From: Hormiphora californensis
Taxonomy: Eukaryota > Ctenophora > Tentaculata > Cydippida > Pleurobrachiidae
Reading direction: 5' to 3'
NCBI GenBank assembly: GCA_020137815.1
Contig: CM035360.1
Coordinates: 7,017,059 to 7,081,058 of the forward strand
Length of the DNA: 64,000 nt
The notes beneath the pieces are model-generated. The model did no database searches. It saw nothing but the letters and a program-made list of their open reading frames with translations, and was not told the DNA's origin. Shown here piece by piece: positions 1-15,300 of the stretch; within the stretch, counting starts at the first letter, position 1; every line of letters starts with the position of its first letter. Made by a program: the position numbers and the translations under genes.

Positions 1-375
1 CGACTATACCGACGAGACACTTTACAACAAGATCACTTACAGCACCGCCAACACCCCAACCATTACCAACATCAATCCAGACAATGCCGGTACTGGCGGT
101 GGAAAATCTGTAAGTGGTTAAATCTGCACGGAAACGTGCTCTCAGTTGGTTAGCTATTGTAGTAGAGTATGTTTGATCATGGTAACAGAACTAGTGGTAA
201 CCATGGTAACACAACTAGTGGTAACCATGGTAACACAACTAGTGGTAACCATGGTAACACATGCCTTGTTTTTCAGATCACCATAACAGGAACAGGATTC
301 AGCAGTGAGAAGACAGATGTGGCTGTCAAATTTGATTCAGTTACCTGCGTTGTTCAGTCTTCAACCACCACACAG
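1..375 (+). other. End of a TIG/IPT domain (two exons)
   Basis: Exons 1-109 (enters with the last base of a codon) and 277-375. The translation has TPTITNINPDNAGTGGGK followed after the intron by ITITGTGFSS, the opening strands of an immunoglobulin-like TIG domain, then a Cys pair region. TIG repeats precede the G8 domain in this family, so more of them are expected upstream of the window. The intron 110-276 carries a 24-bp tandem repeat. Confidence 0.75.
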
Positions 376-3300
376 GTATGCTTACTTACTTACCTCTCAG
401 TCTCTATTGTGTTGTCTTCTTTCCTCACTTCTTTCACCCATACTTCATCTCTGTCTTTCCACTTAACAATCCAGACTCGCGTCCACCCGCACCGCCAGTT
501 GAAAAGGACGAGAAATTTAGTTCCCCTGAACAGTAACAACAACTCTCCCCTTCAGATTGTTTGTGAGACGGGAGCCAAGGCTGACTTATCCAACAAGGAT
601 GGAGTTGAGGTTAGGATTAACGAGGGTCTGGTTGACAACCCTGATAATCACACCATGACCTACATGGACAAGTGGAGTTCCATCTACACCTGGGGTGGCA
701 GTGAGGAAAACAAACCGGTGGCGGGTGATCTCGCTGTGCTTACCGAGGGTACGTAGTGACGTTGTGTGGTTATGATCCCCCCACCCGATCTTTAGAAATA
801 ATTTACTTCCCTGACTATCTTGAACCCCAAAAGTACCCCGAGATTTAATCCTCACCATATCCCCCTACAGGTCAGATAGTGTACCTAGATGAGGACACTC
901 CCCTACTGAAGGCCCTCCTGTTGAGGGGTGGTCACCTTATATTTGATGATAACCAGGATGTCATGTTGAAGGCAGAGTACATTCTAATCCTAGGAGGGGG
1001 ATCAATCACGGTTAGTAGAGGGAATCTGTCGAGCATCATATATATGTGGGACCCTTTCGGCCCTAGTCTTACTTCTGGTCGTGACGTTCTGGACGGGTGG
1101 TTCTGACAGTAACAGCATCATCAGATGTTCATTCTCTCCCCCTGCTAGATCGGTTCAGAGGAAGTTCCATTTGAGCACGAGGCAGTCATTGAGATGTACG
1201 GTAACCAACAATCTACTGAACTACCAATGTATGGAGCCAAGACCCTTGCTGTTCGAAACGGTACGTGATAAGAAACAGCCATCTAGTTTTGCTTTTTTAG
1301 AACGGTTCACTTTATCTAAACATCGCCACCTGGGCGGTAGAGACAGATGTTCACATCTTGTCCCCCGACAAATAACCAAGTTTCTCATCTCCCAATCACC
1401 AAGTATCTCTACTCCAATCACCAAGTATCTCTCCCAATCACCAAGTCTCTCTCCTCCAACTACAGGTACAGTTGAGATGCACGGCAAGGAGGTGACACCA
1501 AGATGGACAGAGCTGGGAGACACGGCCAATGCTGGGGATACACAGATCACTGTGGATGGGGAAACCAACTGGAAGGTATTATAAACGGTCGCTTGCTTGT
1601 ACCGAACTGCACCACTCTGTTCCCACTTTTCTAAACTTCTAACTCCCCCTATCCAGCTCCTTACCGATCTTACCACCCCCATTCTCTTCAGGTGAATGAC
1701 CAAATAGCCATCTCTTCCTCTTCGTTCTCTCCTGAAGAGAACGAGGACTTCTACATTACCGCCATTAGTTACAACAGTGGGACTAACAAGACTTCAATCA
1801 CCCTACACACAGCCCTGCAGTACAAACATATCAGTCTCACCCAGACTATTCGGGGCCATACTATCCGAACTGCTGCAAAGGTGAGAGGGAGTAAGGGGAC
1901 CTGTTGTATGATTTGCTGGACTATTGGAATCACAACTTTTCAGGAATCATAGCTTCCTGGAAGCTCTCCAAACTCCCAAACAACACCCACCCATTTCTAA
2001 TTTTCTCCCCTATTCCCCAGATTGGTCACCTGACCCGTAATGTCAAGATGAGGGGTAATGTGAATACTGACCATCTAGAGGCTGTTGATGCATGTCCCCA
2101 AACATGGGATCCCGATCAGTTTGCAACACAGACATGTTTCCAGGGCCGATATGGTAGGTTGTCTGTTCAGGGAATTGCTGTTTTGGAAGACTGTCTAGAT
2201 TCCCTTCAAACAAATTATTCATGCTTCCCCAGTTCCCCTGTTTCTGGCTGATGTATCTGATAAATCCCATTCCCTTCCCAACTCTAAGATTGATCCCCAC
2301 TCTCTCTCCAGGTGATACACTTGACAGTGACGAATTTGGTTCCCAGATCATGTTCCACGCTGCTGCCATGCACACCAGGGAGGTCCATGGAAGGTTGGAG
2401 AATGTGGAGTTTAGTTGGGCAGGCCAGGCCTTCAGGTTGGGTCGGTACCCCATTCATTTCCATATGAACGGAGATGTCAGCGGGAGTTATGTCAAGTGAG
2501 TGTTATCAAGCCTTCTTGAGTTGACACCACTATTTCAAACTTTCAACACTAAAATTGATTTGAATTAGCTTCCCTCAGTTTTTTATCACCAAACTTCTCT
2601 ACTATCCCCTGCTCACCTCTATCCCCTGCTCACCTCTCTCCCAACTATTACAGGGGCTGTGCGGTGCATCACACCTTTAACCGGGCTGTAACAGTGCACG
2701 GTGTGGACAACCTACTGGTCCAGGGTAACGTGGCCTACCATAACATGGGACATGCCTTCTTCTTAGAGGATGGAGGAGAGGAACACAATATATTCGATGG
2801 GAATTTGGCTATCTTCACCATGAGTAGTTCCTCTCTACTGAATGTAGATGTCACACCTGGTAGGTGGTTATAATAACCATAAGTCATAGCCATAGTAACC
2901 ACTGGTTATAATGCAGTAGCTGTATTATAAAAAGGGGGTGCGGTTGTTTGTAGCTGTGTAGTGTTAGGAAATAGGAATTAGGATCTTGACTTCGGGAATC
3001 AAGCACGAGAGACATGTAATGGGTTGCAAATGAAGTTGAGCCACCTAATTATCTTCACCTCCTTCCCAAATATAACCACCCTCCTATCACAGCATCATTC
3101 TGGATTGTGAACCCCCAAAATACCTTCACTAACAACGTGGCTGCTGGATCCACCCACTTTGGGTTTTGGTTTAACATGCCCCAGAACCCTGGTGGCCCAT
3201 CTGCCACTACCACGGTGTGTCCCAGGAATAAGGGTCTGGAACTGTTCAAGGGCAACGAGGCTCACTCCTGTGGACGATACGGTGAGAAGATAGTCGATTA

Positions 3301-6300
3301 GGGATTCACAGTTTAGTTCAGAGTCTAGAATCTATCGTTTTCGCACCTCACTTGTTTTTTGATAAAGTTACGGATAAAGATAGGATAGGAAAACCATATA
3401 CATCACCTGCAGGTATCTGGGTGTGGGAGTTCTGGCACCCTAAGGGAGATGGAAGCTGCGGTGCTACCGGTATCAACATGACCACTATGTACGATTTCCA
3501 TGGGTGGCACAACCTCAGGGGTGTCGAGGTCGAGGATGGTAAGTTACCATAGCAACAACAAAACTGATATAGCTAGTCATCATATTGACACATCTTCTCT
3601 CCCTTCTTATCCCCTTCTGATTCCCCTTCTGATTCCCCTTCTGATTCCCCTTCCTAATCCCTTCCTAAACCCTTCCTAATCCCTTTTTATCCCCTTCCTA
3701 ATCCCTTCCTAACCCCCTCTTCTTATCCCCCTCTTCTTATCCCCCTCCAGGTAGTGGTATCAACATGGACGGGTTCCTTCTTCACGACAACTTCATCTCC
3801 AACATGGAGGTTCACAAGTGTCTGGAAGGTAGCTTTGAGAATGGAAACACCAGGGTGAGTCCTTCTTTTATCCTCTTAACAATTCTCAAAATGTAGGCTA
3901 GACAGTAGACAGTAGACAAGATAAAATGATGAATAATTATGAACAGCACCCAGCTAACCTTCCCTCTCCCTACATAGATGTCCAACTCTGTTCTGTTTTC
4001 CAAGACGGCCTCCTCTGACGGCCTCTCTCTGGGGTACTCTGGTGCCTTCTCGTGTAGTATGGGGGTTGGAGTTCCCTCAAGGGGATCCTTTACTGTTGAT
4101 AACGCAGAGTTCCATGACTTCACCTCCTGCCCCGTGTTTGAGGGTTGTGTCGGGTGTAGGATATTCAACTCTAAACTAGGAGGTAAGCAGATCTGCACAT
4201 GGGTCAGTGCAGGACACCCTGTACAATATGTCACTGGATGTGTGCATTTCAAGATAAATTATACTCCTCCATAACTCAATAATCTCTCCTTACTCCCCTT
4301 ATTACTCAACAACTTCATCCTAGGTTTCCTGATCCACACTAACAACTTTTCAGGTTTCCCCAGTCAATACAAGGGTATCCAATACTTTAACAGTCCAGTA
4401 AAGGCCAGTTTTGGGGCCAAGTTTGAGGCCATTATGGAGGATCTGGATGGTACCCTGACTGGCAATGTCGGTGGGGTGGCTACACCTAACAACAACCTCC
4501 TGGACAAGTCTAGTTGTACTGTACAGGCTGAGTGGTCTGATGGAGTGGAGACTGCAACGTGTGATAGTAATGTTAGTAGATACATATCTGTATCTCTCTT
4601 GTTTTTATATCTCGTACTCCCTCTCAAGTCCTTGACTTAGATCTAATAACCCCATACCCTATATTCAACTAACAACCCCCTACTCTAGACCCTATAACCA
4701 ACTAATAACCCCCTACCCCCTAACCAACTAATAACCCCCTACCCCAGACCAAAATGATGCGAATCAGTTGGAACAAGCCCAGCAAGCAGAGTCTCATGTT
4801 CAAGGATGTGGATCTGACTAACGAACACGGCACTGAAATAGTGCCGTGGTTCTTTAAGAGGTTGACCCACAAACAGGGGTGGATGGCTACCGTGCCTACC
4901 GGAGGTTAGTTATTAAATGGGGATAAACAATAATGGGACTACACAGTTTTAGTGAAATCAGGACTTGTCAGCCGTCAATGTTGGTTTCTCTTAGAATATC
5001 AATCTTGCTCCAAACACCCTCTCAATACTTGAATTGTTAGCCCCGTTTTGAACTAAATACAGTCTGCACACTCATGCCCCCCCCCTTCTCCCAGGATCAA
5101 TTGAGATGAAATATGTTAACCACGATACGTTCACCAACGCTTCCTACGCCATGTCTGCATACTTCCCTACTGAGGGAGATCATTTGATCATCAAACAAGT
5201 CCTACTCAGTGTAAGTATCACATGACCTCTTTCTTATGACGTCACACATGACGTCACATTATTGTTATCCCGACCTCTTCAAAACATACTTGCTACAGAT
5301 GACATTACCCTACTCCCTTTCTCCCAGGAACCTGACTTCATTACTGTTGGTGGTGCCTCTAACAAGAAGGAGGGAGATATAGTTGGGGCAACTGATGACG
5401 CAGGAACCTTCACCTGGAATAACGATACCAAGACACTCTCATATCTCATCACAGGTATGCTGCATGCATGTAGAAAACAGTCCAAAAATCTCACGGTTGT
5501 ATTCTTGTAGAATTCTTATACTGGGTGTTCATTTTGGATCTTTACAAGCGTTGGCCTTCACCCAGAAAAAATTTGACAAGATCAGGTCATGAAACTTTAT
5601 ACTTGGACCATTCTATACCCTCATTCAAGGTTCCTGGGGGTTTTGGAGCTCTAGCACCCCGGGAAGTGTGTTTTTGGCATCAAAACTACCAGAAGGAATT
5701 TTTTGCTGGTGCTGAGACTTTGCTAAAATTTTCTATGTCAATCCTAAAGTTTCATAGAGATTGGATGTGTTTTTCGGACTCAAAATTTCGATAAAAGTGG
5801 CTGGAAAGGCTCGAAAACAGCTCAAAAACGGCTAAAATTGAGTCTTTCCAGCCACTTTTTACGAAGTTTTGATTCTGAAAAACACATCCAATCTCTATGA
5901 AACTTTAGGATTGACATAGAAAATACCCAAAAAAACATTTTAGCAAAGTCTCAGCACCAGCAAAAAATTCCTTCTGGTAGTTTTGATGCCAAAAACACAC
6001 TTCCCAGGGTCCTAAAGCTCCAAAACCCCCAGGAACCTTGAATGAGGGTATAGAATAGTCCAAGTATGAAGTTTCATGACTTAATCTTGTCAACTTTTTT
6101 CTGGGTGAAGCCCAACGCTTGTAAAGATCCAAAATGAACACCCTGTATCATGGTAACATTATCAGATATATCTCAAACATGCCCCCCCCCCCCCCCAGGA
6201 AAGGGTCGAGATGAGAGTCTGGAGATGCCCATGGATCTTAAGGTGTACCGATGTTACTACAAGGATTGTATCAACCCCAACCCACAACCCCTTCCTTCCA

Positions 6301-9300
6301 ATCCTACCATTCTGCAAAAACCCGATAATGTGAGTGCTCCTTCATAAACCCAGCATTCTCGCTCCTTGCTCCTTCATAAACACAAATATTGTCCTTTTCT
6401 TGCTCCTGACACTCCTTCATGAACATAAGCATATATTCTCTCCTTGCTCCTTTATCAATATTTCTTCTCTCCAGCCCAAGAAGTGGTCACTCTCCTCTGA
6501 CTGGAAGGGGACTGAGGAGGGATGGGGTGGTCACGGTGGCTACCTACCCAAGGCAGGGGAGGATGTACAGATCCCCAATAACTGGTGGATGATTTATGAT
6601 ACTTCCATGGAAGGCCTTGGAAATGTAAGAATTTCATTTGACAGATATGTTTCCATGTTTTATCCCGGTGCTAACTGCTATGATTCTTTAGTGAATCAAT
6701 CCAATATCTCCGATCATAAACTCCCTGCCATACTAACCCACCCACTCCTTCATTAGATCTGGGTTTACGGTGTACTGGAGTTTTCTAACGAAGAAGACAC
6801 TCTCCTGGCTGCCAAACGGATCATAGTGGTTGGAGGGAAGATAGTTTGTGGATGGAAGGATGATCCTCTGAAGGTCAAGGCAACTATTAGACTGACCGGA
6901 GATCCGCTGGCTGATGAAGAAATGATGTTACCTGATAACACTATCATCGGGTTCAAGGTAACTGAGACATGATAATAGCAGACCTGCCATGGGCCTGAAC
7001 CTCCTATTCTAGAACCTAGCACGGTCTCAATGTGAGATAAAATGATTCTAGCGATCACTGCTAGTTGAATGTTTGCTAATAGTCCCTCTCTTCAGTCGCT
7101 CACAGTTGCTGGGTTTGTTGAGATGCACTCTGAGCACCCCTGACACTGTGTGGAGTACCCTAACAGAGAAGGCATCCAAGGGTGCCACTACCATTGTCGT
7201 AAAGGACAACATTACAGGATCAGTGGCAGGTAAGTGTACTGGGATCATTACTGGGTTGTTGCTTATCCTGATAACTGAGTACTTCTTATATATCCGTATG
7301 TTTTTAAAAACTTGAAAAAGTTGCTTTTTCTCTAAATAATAACTTAATTCTTCTTCAGGTTGGTGATGAGATTGCCATAGCGACAACATCTTTCATTCCC
7401 TCTGAAGCAGAGAAGAAGACTATTACTGCAGTAGCAGGACATACTATCACTCTCGACAGTGCACTGGAACATGACCATGATTTCTTCGAGGAGGAGGTAT
7501 GAGTAGAACCTTCATTTATTGAGGGGTGGGACGTGGGTAGAGTAGAACCTTCATTTATTGAGGGGCGGGTAGAGTAGAACCTTCATTTATTGAGGGGTGG
7601 GTAGAGTAGAACCTTCATTTATTGAGGGGCGGTGTTTTTAGAGATAGATGGGAAATAATGGCCAAGCATGACATGTAACCCTCCTGATCCGACCCTACCA
7701 GGTGAACGGGATGATGTATACTAGGACTGCAGAAGTTGGCCTCCTAACCAGACTTATTACTATTGAGGGAGACACCACAGATGCAGGTACATCCCTTTCT
7801 TTTTCCATCTCTTTCTCTCTGATCCGACCAGATGTAATGTAGAGTATACTGTTGGCCGGATCATTTCCCCCCAGCCCACCCCTTGAGTACTGTTATACTT
7901 TTATCACCTTTATACCCAATCTACAAAACCACCTGAAATGGACACAGTGTCAGACGACTAAACTGACTTGCCTAGCTAGACTGTGTTTCGCACGCCCCGA
8001 AACACAAATGTAAAGGGAGGGTTAGATAACAATAAACTGACACCCGTTCCCAGGACACGCTAAGGAGATTGGAGCACGAGTTTACTTCAGTGACTACAGC
8101 CAGGTAGTGGATGGGAAGCTCCAGGAGTATATCCCTGTTGCACAGATCGCTGGGGTGAGATTCAGGAACACTGGACAGAAGAACTACCGAGACTTCTTCG
8201 ATCCAAGGTGAGCTATATTGGGGTGAGGGGATCCTAGGTGAAGTATATAATGTTATGGACAAGCGGCCCCCCCCCCCCCCCCCGGACAAGCGGGGATACC
8301 CATTTTACCGAGATTGGATAGGGTACAAACCTATAATCCCGGTATGATATATGAGATTCTAATTTCTAAAGTATATCATTCACTATCTTCCTGTCTTGCA
8401 GGTACACACTAGCCCTTGAGAATGTGAGTCCAACTGATACCAGCTACGTCAAGTCGTGCTCTATTGATACTGGGTATAACCACGGTATTGGGGTGCTGGG
8501 GAGTCACAATGTTGATGTTGCAGACAATGTCATCTATCATAACATGGGATCTGGAATCATTACCAACAGTGACAACGTGAGTTGTTGTTGAACACACGTC
8601 TTGTGAACTTGAATTATGCAGTTATTGATTATTGTCACAGAGCACACGACACAATTTTGGACATTTTTGTTATAACTTTGCGGATTTACTAACCGTCTCC
8701 TCTCTCTTCTAGACACGTATTACTGACAATGTTGGTATCTACATGTTGCACTATGGGAACTATGAGGACCCCCCTGAGAAGGATAACTACTACGTTGATG
8801 GGTGTATTGATTCCTATAGAACACCAAATGCAGTCCTTATCGTGAGTTGTTCAACATTTCCCAGTTCACAATATCAACTAGCTTGTTTTCAGTCAACTTC
8901 TGCCACTTGACCTTACTTGACAATGTCCCACATGTTCTACCATGTAATGTTTACATGGCATCACAAAATGTGACCATACAACTAGTTAACAGCTCTCTCA
9001 ATTTAACAGGGAAACAGGTGTGGTGGGGGAGAGAAGGGATGTTTCGTCACTCAGGGAGAATCCAAGACGTCTAACGTGTGGAAAGATAACGTAGCCCATA
9101 GTTGTCTCTGGGGATTCTTTATTCGAGAGTAAGTTAATGAATTGCCTTGCTCCACCAGCTGTTTCACCTGTCAGGCCAATGGGGTGGGGCAATGACCACA
9201 GTTCTTTGAAAGAAATGAGAATATGGTCAGGTCAATGCACTGACAGTGTTTCACCTCACGACGAAAGGTAAAGAAGGGTTATAACATAACAAATTAATCA

Positions 9301-12300
9301 CCGTAACCTCTTTTCCGAGCTCATATAATATCTTAATAATCTTAATTTGTGACACAATGGTGTGAGATATCATTCGGGTATTTGAACAAAATGAAAGACA
9401 CCAACATGATACCAAAACCATATACCTTGTCTTACTAGTTACTATGTAGTAGTAATCTCATATAAACCACCCCCCCTGCTGATATTTCCCGCAGTCTACT
9501 ATGGTATATCAGATAATTCCCTCCCGCTGTTGTCAGTACCCATTCACACCTTTCATAATTCCGGGGGTCGGTTTATAACAAATAACCACGGCTAGTAAAG
9601 TGATGAAATTTGATAATCCCCTACGGGGATTATCACACGTTCTTCCTCTCGGTCGCTTCGCTCCCTCGTGGAGAACTAGTGATAACCCCCTCCTGCGTCG
9701 GGGGTTATCAAATTTCATCCCTGCACTAGTACTAGCCGGGGTTATCTATATTATATCGTGTCTTACTCTCTCTCAGGTCATCGAACTCGGAGAGTAAGCT
9801 GAATGCCGTGCAAGTATGGCAGAATTACGACTACGGAATTGTTACCTGGGGTGGATCTTCTCTGAATATCGTTAACAGTGTTATTGCTGATAACGGATTC
9901 AGTGTTCTACCTCTCATCTTTGGACCTAACCCTCTAACGTGAGTGTTGTTACACGTTTATTTACCATGGTTACACGTTCAGTTACCATGGTTACACGTTC
10001 AGTTACCATGGTTACACGTTCAGTTACCATGGTTACACGTTTAGTTACCATGTGGTTACACATCCAGCAACCCTGCATGGTTACACATTATAATAACAAG
10101 AATATATGTTCCTATACAGGCACGAGCTGACAGACAAGTATGTGAAGTATACCGATACCCTGATATACGGAAGGAGACCTGATGGGGCATGTGACGAGAG
10201 GGACAACAATAAACCTCCCTCTGCATTCTTAACTGGAATTGGACGTTTCGCTCCTACAGGAGGTACAATTACCAATTAATTAGATTCATTACCAATTAAT
10301 TACCAATTAATTAGATGTTTCATCTTGAATTGTCAAGCGACTCAAGTTTCATCTAACTAAATTCAAATGTTTACCCTGTTTATATCAACTGACACATGTT
10401 TGACACATGTGTTAACCCTGACACACGTTTGTAGCTAACGGAGGATATCTTGGCATGTACCTGAGTAACTTCTTGGGAGGAAAGACAGGGTGGCCCAAAA
10501 TGTCCATCCAGGGACCTCACTCCTACACTAGCATCAAGGGGCTGACTACCATTAGTGGAGTCACATACGCTAGGTAGGGACGACTATTCAGTTGTTGTCT
10601 GTTATAAGTGACTACAATCATTTTCAAATAGAGTTTTAAAGTTCAGAACTAACTTCTTTCCTCCTCTCTAATTCCCCACTCTCTATTTACCCAGGTTTGA
10701 CCGGTGTAATGACATAGCCATAATGGACCTGAAACTTAACGGAGACTGCAACCACCCTACCAACATGGAGAAGATAAAGTTTAGCAATGTCAACATGGAC
10801 TCTGGATTCCTCAAACAGAACAATCCCCAGTAAGTAGCTGATTTGTATTGAGATTACCAACCGAGCTTCTCAGAAGAACAGAATCTTCTAAAGATAATAC
10901 ATCTCATTATAAAACTTTCTTGTTTCAAATTGTAAAGAAGAGGACTTGATTTATTAGTCACCCTAATTCATCTCGTACTCCCACCAGGATTGGTTTTGTT
11001 AACTCTGCGGATTGTGTTGACATGCCGTGTGATGCAAAGAAGAAGACCCTTATAACCGATATGGATGGTAGCGTCCTTGGAAAGGTATGTGTGTTGTAGG
11101 AAGATGTCTCATTCATAGGGTTATAAGGGCTAACAACACAAAATACATGTGCCTTGTGGACAGATTCTCTGAAGTTTGAACCCCTTCATCTCCCACTTCC
11201 CAGCTGATTCACACACTACCCCTCTCAGGCGGGAATGACGCTAATATCCAAGTCTGAGTTCCAGTGGGGCGGGGAGAAGAAGTGGGGAATGGATAACAGT
11301 AGGCTGCCTAACAAGATGACAACCTACCCTAATGGATCCTTTGTGACCGCTGACGAAGTGTGGCCATATAAGGGAATTGATAGGAATGGAGATGTACGTA
11401 CCTCATATCTTCTCTACATGTTTTGTTATTATATCACTAGTTGTTCCTATCCGTTGTTGTTGGGACCGCATCAGCTCCTATTTTCCCTCACTATTATACC
11501 GTGTGCGGCAAAAAAAATCCCCCCCTAGACCACCATAGTTGCCGATGTGGTGGAGAGCTGTAACTTGGCAGGGTTGCTCCACTATGTCTATCTTGATCCT
11601 GACAGAAAAATCAGAGCTCTAGCTCAAAATTCATTTTCATGAACGGAATGAACATTGTCATTCATTCCAGGAAAAAATATTTTCCAGTTCAAAATTTAAC
11701 CAATTATGTTTGGCTATCGATTAGCTTTCCAATGTGACCAAGATCAGCTAAATTGGACAACCACAAGAGACACAGTGTCATGTTTCTTAAAGTTAGTCAG
11801 GTCATGTGATCTTCACTGAATCGTTGATCGTGTTCAGTATTACGAATTGGTCTAAGTGGTAGAGAATCACGTATCACATCTGCTAATGAGGGATGACGAT
11901 GCTGATTGGTCATCAGATCTGTAGCTCTTTGATAAATGTCCTCTTTCCTCGAATCACATCACCCTGTATTGGTACACATACCCAATTAGCGGCCATGATA
12001 CGAGATTCCTTTGCCCATTGGCCCGATTAGCAATCCCGGAAACTCAACGATTCGGTGAAGATCACATGACCTGACTAACTTAAAGCAACATGACACTGTG
12101 TCTCTTGTGGTTGTCCAATTTAGCTGATCTTGGTCACATTGGAAAGCAAATCGATAGCCAAACATAATTAGTTAAATTTTGGACCGGAAAATATTTTTTC
12201 CTGGAATGAATGACAATGTTCATTCCGTTCATGAAAATGAATTTTGAGCTAGAGCTCTGATTTTTCTGTCAGGATCAAGATAGACATAGTGGAGCAACCC

Positions 12301-15300
12301 TGCCAAGTTACAGCTCTCCACCACATCGGCAACTATGGTGGTCTAGGGGGGGGATTTTTTTTTGCCGCACACGGTAGCTAAATCCCAATTTCTCACACGA
12401 GGGTGAAACTAACACACTTTCAATGTATTGTAGACGGCGTGTGAGTGGAAGAGTAGCTACAACATGTACCAGTGTGAGAATGCTGTGTACAAAATGCTCG
12501 TTCTAGAGAGTCTCGACGGTGACACAGAGGTACGTGCCCATATATGGTATTGTTACTGTCACGTGCTACATGCCCATATATGGAGTTATCCCCCCTAACA
12601 GGTCAGGAGGTTGTCACCCATTGCGGTTGCTACAGATGATGGCTCAGTAGATCTCCTCAATGGGCCCATGGATCACGGCTGGTGTGGAGGGTACACGTGT
12701 CAACAACGTATCTCTACATTCTACGCCTTGGTGGTCATGAATAAGGAGTACAAGATTTATCTGACTAGCACCCAGCCACAATCATTCAGGTAGGATGCAG
12801 TTAGATTTAGGGAGTACCTTGTTGGGTAAAGAATAATCCCTCTCTCAACAAGGAGTACTGGGATTATATGATGATCATCTTCAAATTAGAGATTTCAATG
12901 TCAATAGTTGGACGGTCATCGGTGCCTATTACTGCAGATACGAGGATAACTTTGTATCACCTTTACTCATAACCCCTCATCTTACAGGTACCTTCTGATT
13001 GATGCCAAGGCCTCCCAAAAGATCAAGATTAGTGTGTACTACACTAAGAACCAGCGACTGGATCTCTACTACAAGGGCAAATACATCCCACCTACTAACG
13101 CTCAGGAGACATCCCCTGGACAATACTCATATGCAACAACTAAAACTGTGGAGGAGCTCACACCCAGCCTCAGTGACGCTGTGGGAACTAACTTCTTCGA
13201 TACATCATCTCACTTTATGCAGATTATTATGAATGGGGATGATGCATTCACCATCAAGACGTCACCTAAGGTAGGTCCATTCCACCTCTATCCCTGGATC
13301 ATAGAGACACCATGACACCGGTATCTGTAATATAAAAAACTACAAAGGGCGATCAACTATGCCTAATCCAGTATACATTAGTCTTGGTTACGAAATAACC
13401 CCTTCGTGCGTGCTGGCAAGGGGTTACTTCGTAACCAAACATTAGTCATAGTCCTCCAACATTGATTGAGTTTATCGACCCATTGCCCATGCTCACTGCC
13501 CAGCTCAGTAGAGCTCACCCGCCCTCCCCCTATCAGGTGGTCCTATCTCTAACTGTCGATGTTGTGGGTGATGCTGACTTCTTTGATGAAGACAAGATTA
13601 TTGACAACCTCGCAGCTCTTCTTGGAATAGATAAAAGCAAAATCAAGATCGCCAACATTGTCAAAGAAAGTAAGTTCACTAGATACACATGGTATTGGAT
13701 GCAAATATTAACCAGTTGTTGGATTGACACTATACTGTCATTGCATACTAAATCATACTACCTAAATGACGTCATACCGTCTAAATGACGTCACACCGTC
13801 TAAATTGCGACCTTCTTGTACAAAACTGGTGACGTAATAGAGCTTCTTCTGTTTCAGGTCGCAGAAGGAAGCGAGAGGGTATTGATCTTCAGATAGAGAT
13901 TAGTGAGCAACCTATTGCTGATGAGTCAGAGATGAACGTTACCAAGGTAACTACCACTACAACCCCAAACTTATAATAGCCCCGAAATTACACGAGCTCT
14001 GTTTGTCACAAAACAAACCCACAATTGTGAACTCTTGCCTTATCATAACCCGGCCCAACTTCCCTTGTCTACCAATTACTCCCCACAACCAATTACTCCC
14101 TTATCATTACTCCCCACAACTTCAGGTAACTGAGATGGCAGAGGCCCTCACCAAGGTATCAGAGAAGTTCGTAGAGACTGTGCAGAAGGGAGAACTGGCT
14201 AGTGCCCTGGATGTAACAGTAAAGAGTGTTGCTATTGAAATGCCTACCATACCACCTGTTGATCAACGAAGTAAGTTGTGGAGATACGATTACTGCTGAC
14301 TCTCTTAGATTTGTGTTCTTCGCTAAATGTCCATGATATTTCCCCCCGCTAAACCACCTCCCCCCTCCCATTAATCCCCCCCACTAAATCACCCCCCCCC
14401 CCCGCACATTAATCCCCCTACTAAACCCCCTCCCCCCGCCCATTAATCCCCCCACTAAACCCCCTCCCCCCCCTCAGACGAGACTGTAAACCAGGAGGAA
14501 GCTGAGAAGCAGACTGGAGAGCTGTTTTCAGTAAAACAGGAGAAGGAAGCGGCGGCTGATTTATCAAACCAGGCCTCCATAGCTGTACTCATACCTGACT
14601 CTTTCAAACTGATCAGCTCCAATGCGGTGAGAATATTAATCGCTCATGTCTGTGAGATAGATATTACTTGAATAGGATGATAAAATATAAAATTTAGTGG
14701 AGGGACCAATGCAAGGGATCTCTCACAGCCTCCCCCATTTATTATTCAAGTATACCTACATCTAACACCATCCAACACCCTCTCAGTCGGTACGAATGTT
14801 GAGCAACCTGCAGCTCAAGTCCAAGGTCCTTACCTCGGACAGTCAGATAGTGCAGCTGCTAGGTGCAGGTGACAACAAATGGAGGGCTACTGTTAGTGTT
14901 ACTGAGGGCCCCAAGAATGGCAGGTTGCTGGGAACTGATGAGGTTACATTCACACTGGGTTACGGAAACCTAACTGATATCAGGTGGGTTGTATTTGCCT
15001 AGCTCGATCCCCCCTTTTTGTGAGCTCCGACAAATGTAAAGGAGGGTTAGAACATAACAAGGTTGTATCAATACATTAATACAATACATTGATACAATAC
15101 ATTGATACAATAGCCCCAACAGTAGACTTGAATAGCTCCAAAAGTAGACTTTTAATTGACTGGAAATCAACACCCCCCCCTCTCCAGGCTGTCTAGGAAG
15201 GGTAACTACAAATTGAAATTGAAGGTCACCCACCCTTCAACTGTCAACCATGAAATCAATGACATCGAGGTAATCAGACTCGATTGCAAAAAAAAACATC

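Larger units (their letters stand above)
7702..13270 (+). other. Second beta-helix region and following ectodomain
   Basis: Exons 7702-7786, 8054-8207, 8402-8576, 8713-8841, 9010-9128, 9777-9938, 10120-10262, 10435-10573, 10695-10829, 10988-11084, 11229-11393, 12434-12529, 12602-12789 and 12988-13270, all in phase. Landmarks: VRFRNTGQKNYRDFFDPR, NHGIGVLGSHNVDVADN, VIYHNMGSGIITNSDN, NVWKDNVAHSCLWGFFIRE and NGGYLGMYLSNFLGG. These rungs match the second G8-following beta-helix of PKHD1L1. Exon 9010 was placed by the in-frame NVWKDN stretch; the other frames stop. Confidence 0.78.

Noticed and set aside
5525-6141. Two mirror-image frames with MFILDLYKRW on opposite strands
   Set aside because: They are the two arms of one foldback element read in each direction.
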